A stretch of DNA of 64,000 nucleotides from contig CM043943.1 in NCBI GenBank assembly GCA_014529385.2, forward strand, positions 97,922,855 through 97,986,854. Reading direction: 5' to 3'. The stretch is from Adiantum capillus-veneris (Eukaryota > Streptophyta > Polypodiopsida > Polypodiales > Pteridaceae). The number at the start of each line of letters is the position of its first letter. Within the stretch, counting starts at the first letter, position 1. Position numbers and translations under genes: made by a program. Shown piece by piece: positions 11,485 to 21,936 of this stretch. Below the pieces are notes generated by a model. It did not search any database. It saw only the letters and a list, made by a program, of their open reading frames with translations, and was not told the DNA's origin.

Positions 11485-12702
11485 ATCACCATATTCTCAA
11501 GACACAAACTAAGCTTTTTGACAAACAAATAAGGTGGTCAAATTTCATTTTGCAATTTCATTCTCACATTGCTCACATTCCTAGCAAGCACAATCAAGTA
11601 GCCAATGCACTCCCATGTAGATCTCAATGCAATGTTCTATCAATAGCCTCTCACAATAATCTAACCTCTATGGTAGATGAGTATGCTATTAAACCATATT
11701 TTTGAGAATTTATGTAGATAGCCATAGCACTAGGGAAGACACAAGAACCATATGTGGTTCAAGATGGCTATTTTCTCTATGGCTCTTGGCTATATGCTGC
11801 TAAAAGTTTAAGAGATGATGTCATTCATGAATGGCATGCTCCACCATGTGTTGAGCATAGAAGCATTCAAGCAACAGTGAATGCAATTGAGACCTATTTC
11901 TTTTGGCCTACAATGAAAACGACATATAACAATATGTGACTCGATGCATTACTTGCCAAAAGATCAAATATGACCATGGGAAGCAACCTTGTTTGCTTCA
12001 TCCACTCCTAAATTTTGATTCTCCATGTGAGAGTATTGCTATGGATTTTATCTTTGGCTTATCAAAGTCTATCCATGGGAATACAAGAATATGGACAATA
12101 GTAGACAAGTTTAGCAAGGAAGCTCATTTTATACATCTCAAAAAGAATATCAAGGCTCCACATATGGCATAACTACTCATCTGTTAAATATTCAAGTATC
12201 ATGGTTTGCCAACAAGTATTGTTTCAGATAGATATCCCACAATGACCAATAATCTATGGAAGGGGCTCTTTGAGAATCTTAAAAGTTGGCATGGAGAACT
12301 CGCAGGTCATCAAAAGTACTATGCAAAATTATCACGCAAGTATTATGGACCATTCTAGATTTTATAGCCAATCAATGAAATGGCATATCAACTTAAGCTA
12401 CCCTCTCATTGGCCAATCCATAATGCATTCCATGTAAGTCTACTAAATGGACACAAGGGTGATCCACCACAAGAGAAAATAGCGAAAGATCCTCCAAAAT
12501 TTGAAGGGGCTTAAGATATATTGTAGCCCATGCCTATCATCTGCCACAAAGACAAGGTGTTATGCAATGGTAAGCTACTATGTAAGTATCTCATTACATT
12601 TAAAAACTATACTTTTGAAGATTCTAAATGGATGGAAGAGCCACAGTTGATGGATTGTATGTCACTTGTAGCTACCTACAATGAATTTTATACAAAGCCC
12701 TA

Positions 12703-13309
12703 ATGTTTTTACATCGATGTATTCAATGAAAATGCAATGACAAAAAGCATGATTCTCTCTTTTCAACTCTTTTGTGTCAAATTCTTAATTAATGTTTAAA
12801 TCTAATGTGTATGCATACCAAATGTTGCACACTCGTGGCAGTGTTTCTCCTAAGTATTGAGTAGACTTGCAATCTATTGTGGAAAGGTGCTAGTGCTAAC
12901 AGGGTAGACATACTTGCATCAGATTTTCTCCTAGGTGCCATGTGAATTGGTCATCTACTTTGGAAAATTGTCGTATGTGCTAAAAGTAGATCTTGAGAAA
13001 AAATCCAATGGACCAAAGATACCTCTCTTGAATAGAAGCATATTATAAAGGTGGGGGTAACATTTGTCACCAAATTTCATTTTTGTTCTACTTTATCTCT
13101 CTCTAGAATTTTCCATTCTTGTAAGAGAAAATAAAAACAATAGAAGAGCTAATTATTGTTGGTTATATAATATTTGGTCTATACACCAATCTAAGGTGTA
13201 CACCACCCATCTTGTCAATGCTTGTGTGAAAGAACCCATCTTTAGATCAGTGTGATAGAATGTAAAGCTTTTTCTACCCAAGACAAGTGATGCTCGGCCT
13301 AAGTTATTT
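12703..13309 (+). other. 3' non-coding part of the split Gypsy, with diverged tandem units
   Basis: No gene. Two diverged units of about 75 bp (12840-12985) correspond to those at 250-385 after the other chromodomain. 13030-13140 carries TATA-like and poly(A)-signal-like words and may be LTR. The last 5 bp (GTGTA, 13310-13314) is the target duplication of Copia B. Confidence 0.5.
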
Positions 13310-13314
13310 GTGTA

Positions 13315-13401
13315 TGTTAGAAAATAAGACGTAGCTAAATAGATTTTTTTGAGTAGATTACTTAATGGAGAGAGATAGATTTCACACACAAGAGATTATA
13401 G

Positions 13402-13454
<53 letters not shown>

Positions 13455-13690
13455 CACGATATACGTGGTTCACCCAATATGGGCTACGTCCACGGGAAAG
13501 CAGCCACTCAATGGCTTTAACACTTCAAAAGAAGAAGTAGTTTACAAAGGGATTAAACCCTTGATAGAGCTCCCGCCTTGCATCACTCTCACCACCTCAC
13601 ACTCACCTTGTTGCATCAACTTCACACTATGAAATGTGTGTAGAAATGGCCTCCTTTTATAGGCCAAAAGGGCTACCCTCTCTTATGAGG
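13315..13690 (-). repeat. 3' LTR of Copia B (short copy)
   Basis: Aligns with the first half of 17707-18475 and holds a long GA microsatellite (about 13405-13450). The same tract is much shorter in the other three LTRs of the family. Confidence 0.8.
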
Positions 13691-13750
13691 GCTACCCACT
13701 TGGAGACTGATCTCCAAACCAAACCTGTGACTGCTTTCCATTCTGGCTTC

Positions 13751-15285
13751 TTATCCTTGAATGCCGATTGAAGATGAGCAAAAGCTCAACTTCACCTTGT
13801 TGACCACCTTTGTAAACATGTCTGCAGGATTTTCACTTGTATGCACCTTTCCTAACTTTAGTTGTCCCTCTTCCAAAAGAGTGCGTATGAACTGATATCT
13901 CACCTCAATGTGCTTTGTCCTTGAATGAAAGGCTGAGTTCTTTGCAAGATGGATAGCGTTTTGGCTATCACTGTACAAGACACAATTGTCTTGTTTGAAT
14001 CCAAGCTCTTCTAAGAATCTGTGAAGCCACAGAATTTCTTTGCTTGCCTCCGTCATTGCTACATACTCTGCTTCCGTGGTAGAAAGTGAAACCACTTTCT
14101 GTAGCTTTGAAGCCCAGCTTACTGTTGTGTCTCCAACCGTGAACACATAGCCAGTAGTGCTCCTTCGAGTATCTTTGTCACCTGCCATATGTGCATCAGC
14201 ATACCCTTCTAGAAAAATATCAGTTTCTCCAAAATACAAATCATTTGTTGTTGTCCCTTTTAGATACCTAAGTATCCACTTCACAGCTTGCCAATGCTCT
14301 TTACCTGGGTTGTCCATGAACCTACTCACAACTCCCACTGCATGTGCAATGTTTGGCCTTGTCCAGACCATAGCACACATTAGAGAACCTACCGCTGCAC
14401 CGTATGGAACTTTAGACATATAGGCTATCTCCTCTTGTGTCTTTGGACACATATCCTTCGTTAGTTTAAAATGACCAACCAAAGGTGTAGAAACTGGTTT
14501 TGCATTTTCCATTGAAAACCTTTCTAGTACCTTCTTGATGTAATCTTCTTGAGATAGCTTTATTGTCTTCTTCGTCCTGTCCCTTGATATTTTCATACCA
14601 AGTATCCTCTTTGCAGCACCTAAATCTTTCATTGAAAAAAAATTTGGACAGCTCCTCTGTTAGGTCTTTGCTGTCCTGAATGTTAGCACTTGCAATCAAC
14701 ATGTCATCAGCGTACAACATTAGGATGATTAATTTCCCATCTCCCAAATTCTTCATGTAGATGCAGTGATCCGAGTTGCATCTTGTGAATCCATGATTCA
14801 ACATACATCGATCAAACTTCAAGTACCATTGTCTTTATGCTTGCTTTAAACCATATAAGCTCTTCTTTAATCTGCAAACCATTTTCTCCTTACCTTTTAC
14901 TTCATACCCCTTTGGTTGAAGCATGTAGATTTCCTCCTCTAAGTCACCGTGAGGGAATTCCATATTTACATCCATTTGCTCAAGATTTAAATCATGAGCA
15001 GCCACAAGGCTTAAGACAAGCTTAATTGAGTTCATTTTTACAACAAGAGAAAATATTTCATTGAAGTCAATACCTTTCTTTTGAGAAAACCCTTTTACCA
15101 CAAGCCTAGACTTGTACCTTTTCTTCCCACCTTCTTCTTCCTTCAGCTTGTACACCCATTTGTTTTGAAGTGCCCGCTTACCTTTAGGAAACTCAACCAA
15201 CTCCCATGTTTGGTTGTGATGTAGTGAGTCCATCTCCACTTGCATGCTCTTCGCCCATTCTTCTTTGGATTCATGTTGCATAGCT
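13751..15285 (-). pseudogene. Copia B reverse transcriptase and RNase H
   Basis: Same motifs as Copia A: LEQMDVNMEFPHGDLEEEIY, LYGLKQA, catalytic Y-A-D-D box (LYADDMLIAS, near 14703-14732), and RNase [17 protein letters not shown] and AIHLAKN. The RNase H end (13751) coincides in relative position with that of Copia A (6086). Broken. Confidence 0.88.
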
Positions 15286-15289
15286 TCTT

Positions 15290-16205
15290 CGTATGATTCC
15301 GGCTCTCCAGAATCTGAGATCAAGAGATGGTTGAAGGAAGGAGCAAACCTTTCTGAAGGTCTACTTGCTCTTGTAGATCTTCGGGGAATAGGTTGAGGCT
15401 CCTCATTTGGTTGACGTTGTTGCACATTGTCACTGTTTGCAGTCCTTGAGTCTTCACCGTCCTCAAGCTCCATGTACTCATCACCTGTTTCTTTTGTTTG
15501 TTTTCTTTCCAAGTAATCTTTGTACATATTTTGTTCGTTAAAAATTACATCCCTACTCCTAAAGATTTTACCATCTTCAGGATTCCATAGGCGATACCCA
15601 AAGTCTCCTTCTCCATAGCCAATGAAGAAACACTTTTTGGACTTTGCATCTAACTTTGATCTTAGGCTTCTATCTATGTGCATGAAATGCTCACACCCAA
15701 ACACTTTGAGAAATGCATAATTCATCGGTTTACCTGTCCATGCCTCTTCTAGAACTCCCCCATCCAATGCCTTTAAGGGTGACCGATTGATTAAGTACAC
15801 AGACGTACTTACAGCTTCCGCCCAAAGCTCAAGCAGTAGGCCTGCATGTAGCCGCATGCTTCGTGCTCGTTCCATGATTGTCCTATTCATCCTTTCCGAA
15901 ATCCCATTTTGTTGAGGTGTCCTTGGGGTTGTCCTTTGCCTCCGAATGCCATTGCTAGCACAAAAGCTTTCAAAAGCTTGGCTGCAATATTCGCCTCCAT
16001 TGTCGGATTTGAGGCATTTAACCTTGGTACCTGTTTCATTCTCCAAAAAGGCTTTCCACCTTTGAAATATGGAAAATACATCGGATTTATTCTTCAGGAC
16101 ATAAACCCATGTTTTTCTAGTCGCATCATCTATGAATGTTACATAGTACAATGAGCCACCAAGTGATGGTGTACTTGCAGGACCCCAAACATCAGAATGA
16201 ACCAA
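15290..16205 (-). pseudogene. Copia B integrase
   Basis: Long uninterrupted stretch with the DDE core (HSDVWGPA; KSDNGGEYC; NGISERMNRT) and the downstream linker (STRASRPSERF). Nearly the same sequence as Copia A's integrase, which supports a recent common source. Confidence 0.88.
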
Positions 16206-16214
16206 CTCAAGTTT

Positions 16215-17531
16215 TTAATTTTTTCTTTCATTTCCTGATTTTTGAAATTTTACCCTCTTTTGTTTACCATAAACACAATCTTCACAGAACTCTAAGTCCA
16301 CTTCTTTCAAACCTGGTAGAAGCTTCTTCGTTTGAAGGATTTGCATTCCTTTGGCACTCATATGCCCAAGTCGGTAGTGCCACACCGCACTGTCAGCTTC
16401 TGTAGTTGCTGCACAACCTGAAGGTTGCGTGCTAACAGTACACAAGTAAAGTGTACCGACTTTTTCACCCTTGGCAACCACCAAAGATCCCTTTGAGATC
16501 TTCCACCGTTTGTTTCCGAATGCAATGTTGTGACCTTCATCGTCCAATTGTCCTGTAGAGATCAAATTTTTGCGAAGAGAAGGAACATGCCTAACATCTT
16601 TAAGCTTCCATTCATTTTCGTTAGGAGTTTTGACAGAAACTGTACCTTTGCCGACAATCTCACAAGCTTCATCATCTCCCAAGTATACATACCCAAAATT
16701 ACCTTTGGTGTAGTCTTGGAAATGTTGCTTGTGTGGTGTCGCATGGAATGAAGCCCCGGAATCTACTATCCACGAATTACACACATCGTCTAATGAGAGA
16801 ATTAGAGCATCTTTCTCTACTTTACCTGCCACATTGGCCTCCGATGTTGGCTTTTTGTCTTGAGACTCTGTCTCCTTCTTCTTCTTGGACCAGCAATCCT
16901 TCTTGATGTGGCGCTTCTTGCCGCAGTTCCAACATTCAAGAACTGACTTTGTGCGTGACTTGCTCCGCCTTGAGCGATCACGACCCTTTTGGTTTTTGAA
17001 CCTCTCCTTAAGCCTTCCTCTTGTTTCCACTAATAGTGCAGCACTTGATGATTCTCCTGTGCTTCTCCTTCGCATTTCCTCGCTTAGGAGAACACCCACA
17101 ACATCATCAAACTTAAGAGTATTTGTGCCAGAGATAGAATTACTTGCAGCCATCACAAGGCTGTCCCAACTATCCGGTAGAGATGATAGTATAAGGAGAG
17201 CTCGCACTTCGTCATCGAAATTGATTTTCACCGATCGAAGTTGACTTATGTTTGTGTTAAAGTCATTTAGGTGTTCTGCAACTGAACCATTATCTACTAT
17301 CTTTAGATTGAACAAGCGCTTCATAAGAAATACCTTATTGGATGCCGATGGTTTCTTGTAGAAGTCGTCAAGTGACTTCATCAAGTCCTCCGTGGTCTTC
17401 ATCTCCGAAACATTGAAGGCCACTGTTGACGCTAAGCTTAACCGGATTGTTCCCAGTGCCTTTCGATCAAGGACAATCCATGCTTCATCTGCCATAGTTG
17501 CCGGGTTCTTTGCAAGACCGCCTAGTGGCAA
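16215..17531 (-). pseudogene. Copia B gag and protease
   Basis: Gag, a zinc-knuckle region near 16891-16937, protease active site WIVDSGASFHATPH near 16735-16775, and the GAG-pre-integrase finger (WHYRLGHMSAKGM...CEDCVYGKQKR). The reading frame is long here. Treated as a fossil part. Confidence 0.88.
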
Positions 17532-17706
17532 ATAGAGGTCCTTCTGGTAGAGATAGTCTTCAATCTACATCTTCCAATGTTGTTAGTTTTTGCCGTTGAA
17601 CTTCTCAATCTTGAGCTTCCCTTCCTCCGCCATAACTCCCACTCAATTCAAGGAATCCTTTCCTTGAGATAATTTAGCTACGAGAAAACCTTGCTCTGAT
17701 ACCAGT

Positions 17707-18475
17707 TGTTAGAAAATAAGACGTAGCTAAATAGATTTTTTTGAGTAGATTACTTAATGGAGAGAGATAGATTTCACACACAAGAGATTATAGAGTAGAG
17801 AGAAAGAGAGAGGGATAGTACACACGATATACGTGGTTCACCCAATGTGGGCTACGTCCACGGGAAATCAGCCACTCAATGGCTTTAGCACTTCAAAAGA
17901 AGAAGTAGTTTACAAAGGGATTAAACCCTTGATAGAGCTCCCGCCTTGCTTCACTCTCACCACCTCACACTCACCTTGTTGCATCAACTTCACACTATGA
18001 AATGTGTGTAGAAATGGCCTCCTTTTATAGGCCAAAAGGGCTGCCCTCTCTTATGAGAGACAGCCATGTGTAGCCGCCCTTATGCGAATAAGTCCAAATC
18101 GGACCCTCCAATCCGCCCATGTGTGGCCGTCCTTGAGAAGACAAGTCCGCTTTTGAATTCGGCCACCGGCCACTGGCCATTAACTTCCAGACACCGGACA
18201 CCGGACACCGGACACCGGCCATTGACTACCGGCCAATCGACCGGTTGTTTTCCGACCACTTTTCGACCGCCGTCCGGCCATAATATTCCTACGAAAAGGA
18301 ATATACTGACCCTCAAGGCCTGTAAAGTTGCCCCTAATTCTTGTCCGTGTAAATTTTGGTTTTCGGTGAGTGATTTTCCTTCACGCACAATGGCTTCTCC
18401 TCATAATGGGGGCCTTACAAATGTGCGCTTTTACCACAGAAAATTACAAGGGTAAATCAGGCTCCATACTTAACA
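17707..18475 (-). repeat. 5' LTR of Copia B
   Basis: About 770 bp, TG...CA, partner of 13315-13690 and homologous to both Copia A LTRs. Contains a GA tract (17796-17815) and the same GC-rich 'caccgg' tandem area (18175-18225). Confidence 0.9.
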
Positions 18476-18702
18476 GTGTACACGGCATATTCTAGTTGTA
18501 AAAACCTATATGGAAGATAAGTGCTTGTGTGTCATAATATCCTACATATTATGCTATATCATCTTATCTAGCTATGTGCAAGTCAAAGACCCAAGCCCGA
18601 TATCTATTCCAAGCCTTATAAATAAAGGCTATGATATACATGTCTATATGCTAAGGTATTGTTTTCTTTTTTGTATATTGAGTCTGCTTTGTTGAAAGTG
18701 TG

Positions 18703-18758
<56 letters not shown>

Positions 18759-19260
18759 ACTAAGTGTGTAGCGTTTTCCTTCAAGGCTTCTTGAGCTCTT
18801 GCACCACCATTCATCCTAACAATTGATATCAAAGATTTGGTCATTAAGGTGTAATTGAGTTTGATTTCTCATCAACCTATTTGTGTGCACAGCATATCCT
18901 AGTTGTAAAAGCCTATATGGAAGATAAGTGCTTGTGTGGCATAATATCCTACATATTATGCTACATGATCTTATCTAGCTATGTGCAAGTCAAAGACCCA
19001 ATTCGAATATCTATTTTAAGCCTTATGAATAAAGGCTATGATATACATGTCTATATGCTAAGGTATTGTTTTCTTTTTTGTATATTGAGTCTGCTTTGTT
19101 GAAAGTGTGTACCTCTCTCTCTCTCTCTCTCTCTCTCTAACCAATTGTGTAGCGTTCTCCTTCAAGGCTTCTTGAGCTCTTGCACCCACCAGTGATCCTA
19201 ACAATTGATATCAAAGCTTTGGTCATCAAGGTGTAATTGAGTTTGATTTCTCATCAATCT
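18476..19260 (+). repeat. Two tandem LTR-like units with primer-site-like words
   Basis: A unit of about 390 bp occurs twice head to tail (about 18476-18875 and 18876-19260). Each runs from 'gcatatYctagttgtaaaa' through a CT microsatellite to 'cctaacaattgatatcaaag'. The latter resembles an LTR end followed by a diverged initiator-Met primer site, and each unit ends with the same short leader (tggtcatYaaggtgtaattgag). This looks like duplicated LTR-plus-leader pieces of an unnamed Copia-type element. Copia B inserted at the left edge. No coding domain is seen. Confidence 0.6.
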
Positions 19261-19463
19261 ATTATCATCTTTTCCTAGTAACTCCTCTCTACTTAGCCCT
19301 CTCCTAATAATCAATGCTCCTTGATTATCAATCTCATTAGTCATGAGCAAGCTCATGGGTTTGAGTCCAATACTCTTACTAATCAAGCTTGATGATTAAC
19401 AGAGTGATCCCTAAGATGGAATTTAATTTTTTGTATTTGTGTGAATATTTTTCAGTAAGCGAG

Positions 19464-19551
<88 letters not shown>

Positions 19552-19555
19552 TAGT
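19261..19555. other. Intergenic, with a (TG)n microsatellite
   Basis: No gene seen. A (TG)n tract occupies about 19465-19549. The right part borders the first proline-rich remnant. Confidence 0.7.
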
Positions 19556-20100
19556 TTGGTGAAGAAGTAGTGGGATGGAGTGGCTTAGGACCCTGTGATG
19601 CGATGGGAGTGGGACCCTGCGATGGAAGAGGAGTAGGACTATAAGAAGGGGCCATAGAGTGAGGTGTCATCGGTGCGAGTCTCTATAGGTAAAGAGTACG
19701 TCCCTGACTACCCCATGGTGTGGTCTACACAGAAAGACCATAGGTCGCAAGCTGCTACGGAGTGTAGCGGCCAAACAAATCCTCCATCGAACGGAGGTAC
19801 TGCTCTCAAAAAGAGATAGCCCGTTGTAAGTCTCAATCTACGACCAGTGGAGGACCCTGAGTATAGTAGGTGTAGGACAGCCATGCTTACAAATAGCAAA
19901 AATAAACCTATGACACTCATGGTTTAGGGCTAACTAGCCAGAAACAATCTTTATTTCTTTGCTTGTTCTCACTGGCTCAAGACTCAGGTTCACTGGAGGT
20001 GATGTCCACCACGGGTGGGAGCCCACCTGGGATGTGAACCAATAAAAAGAAGAGCCAGATGGCTGCTTCCCACCAGGTGGTCTCACGTCAGACATCTACA
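19556..20100 (-). pseudogene. Proline-rich, intron-bearing gene remnant, copy 1 (unrecognised)
   Basis: About 545 bp matches 21350-21902 as a direct repeat. On the minus strand the start is a short N-terminal frame beginning MSD near 20100. It ends at a donor-like site (GAGCCA|GTGAGA), and about 115 bp later comes an acceptor-like site (ctatactcag|GG). The downstream frame has aromatic and Gly residues (DLFGRYTP; TTPWGSQGRTL) and then a proline-rich run (PLPSQGPTPIASQGP). Its end runs into the TG microsatellite. Several in-frame stops suggest decay. Family not recognised; it could be a host gene or a transposon protein. Confidence 0.45.
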
Positions 20101-20580
20101 TTACAAAGAGAAATATGAGATTTAGACCCCTACTCGCTCATCTATAAATACATACACAAGTATATTAGCACACAAACACATATATACATATACATACTGA
20201 CAAACCTAAGAAGAGGCTAGTAGTGCCAAAAGTCAAATGCACCTCTTTAGATATCATCATAGTCTCAACTGTGGTAAAACCAAAGGTACATTATTGCGGT
20301 AATCCATGCATGAGTGGATCAATGACTGCAATGCCAGGATTAAAAAAGGACTATACCCAAGAGGAAGCGTCTAACCTTCAGGTGCTATGCTCCCATACTT
20401 AGTGCCTACATACATGCATAAACAGACATATGTACACACAAATATATACATATATATGTAAAGCCATCATTTTGAGTAGAGATAAAGAGTTATGGTTGTA
20501 AATGTAGCCATCATTTTGTGTTGTGCGCAGTGCGAGAGTGCTCTTGCATATGTAGAGTGCTATGAAGAAGAGCTTATTTA
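20101..20580. other. Non-coding spacer between the two proline-rich remnants
   Basis: AT-rich with scattered 'atatacatacata' words. No gene or structured element seen. Confidence 0.5.
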
Positions 20581-20582
20581 TT

Positions 20583-21012
<430 letters not shown>

Positions 21013-21072
21013 TCTCTAAACTTTACAAAAGAGTTCTTATACGTTGAATGTATAACAGTTTGTAGATGGCAT

Positions 21073-21902
21073 CAAAATGCCCTGCCCTGTGCTGTGCCGA
21101 AGTCCACCTCGCCGCCATATTTAACCCTATAGTAGCGTCCATGCATGTATGGCATGGGTGCATGAGTATCCTCATCCTCTGCATCAGGGACGGCATGCTC
21201 TGAAAGTGGGGACTCCGTTTCCCTACCACTACCAAAACAGGCAAAGCCACAAGATCCACCGCCGCTACGTCTCTCACGGCGCTCACTGCCTTGAGATGAG
21301 CGTCCACGTGCACTGCTAGAGGAAGTTCATTGATGGTGTTCTGGTGAAACAGGAGTGGAATGGAGTGGTGTAGGGCCCTATGATGCGATGGGAGTGGGAC
21401 CTTGCGATGGAAGGGGAGTAGGACCTAGGGATGGAAGAGGAGAAGGACGATAAGAAGGGGCTATAGAGTGAGTTGTCATTGGTGCAGACTCTATAGACAA
21501 AGAGTACGTCCCTGACTACCCCATGGTGTGGTCTGCGGAGAAAGAGTGTAGGTCACAGACTGCTGCGGAGTGTAGCGGCCAAACAAATCCTCCGTCGAAT
21601 AGAGGTACTTCTCTCGAAAAGAGATAACCCAGTGTAAGTCTCAATCTACGACCAGTGGAGGACCCTGAGTAGAGTAGGTGTAGGATGGCCATGCTTACAA
21701 AGAACAAAAATAAACCTATGATACTCATGGTTGAGGGTTAACTAGCTAGAGACAATCTTATTTCTTTGCTGGTTCTCACCGCCTCAAGACTCAGGTCCAC
21801 TGGAGGCGATGTCCACCACGGGTGGGAGCCCATCTGGGATGTGAACGAACCAAAAGAAGAGCCAGATGGCTGCTTCCCACCAGATGGTCTCTCGTCAGAC
21901 AT
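21073..21902 (-). pseudogene. Proline-rich, intron-bearing gene remnant, copy 2 (unrecognised)
   Basis: The minus-strand ATG at 21902 opens 41 codons (MSDERPSGGKQPSG...VDLSLEA), ending at a strong donor (GAGGCG|GTGAGA, intron 21779-21665). The acceptor is tactctactcag|GG. Exon 2 then reads DLFGRYTPQQSVTYTLSPQ, a tandem SxGPTP run (about 21350-21480), a Ser/Arg/Gly-rich basic stretch, and an acidic end (HAVPDAEDEDTH; RYYRVKYGGEVDFG) closing near 21073. A few in-frame stops, mostly explicable by C-to-T change, indicate decay. It extends further 3' than copy 1. No catalytic motif identified; function unknown. Confidence 0.45.
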
Positions 21903-21936
21903 CTACATTACAAAGAGCAATATGAGATTTAGCTTT

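Larger units (their letters stand above)
4770..13310 (+). mobile_element. Chromodomain Ty3/gypsy element, split by Copia A (fossil)
   Basis: Gypsy reverse-transcriptase homology runs from about 4770 (NKMIEKNRFSVPRIEDLF; GYHQIQI; YLVMSFGLTSA) to 5222 and stops exactly at the Copia A LTR. It resumes at 10839 after the 5 bp target duplication with the next RT part, then RNase H (YVWTEKGRQAF; HIAHIPSKHNQVANAL near 11560-11610), integrase zinc finger (HEWH...CITCQKIK, 11825-11960), integrase core, C-terminal domain (YYGPF...NAFHVSLL) and chromodomain (12590-12700). Order RT-RH-IN-chromodomain is that of chromoviruses. Gag, protease and the 5' LTR are not visible. Many breaks; older than Copia A. 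12990-13310 may hold 3' LTR sequence (tataaagg, aataaaaac), unproven. Confidence 0.8.
13315..18475 (-). mobile_element. Copia B: second Ty1/copia copy of the same family (fossil)
   Basis: Minus strand, TGTTAG...TTAACA ends, flanked by GTGTA at 13310-13314 and 18476-18480. 5' LTR 17707-18475, with the initiator-Met primer site just inside it (about 17693-17706). The left LTR (13315 to about 13690) is shorter than its partner. Domains run gag, protease, integrase, RT, RNase H with Copia A's order and near-identical residues. The coding part has only about three or four breaks, so it looks the less damaged of the pair. Its insertion site is the edge of the LTR-like tandem at 18476-19260. Confidence 0.93.

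Noticed and set aside
21516-21728. 70-residue minus-strand frame with a hydrophobic N-terminus followed by a GPTPLHS-like motif, resembling a secreted CLE-type peptide precursor (also at 19708-19920)
   Set aside because: The hydrophobic stretch falls inside a well-defined probable intron, and the proline motif is one of several tandem copies in the exon frame. The signal-peptide reading is an artefact.
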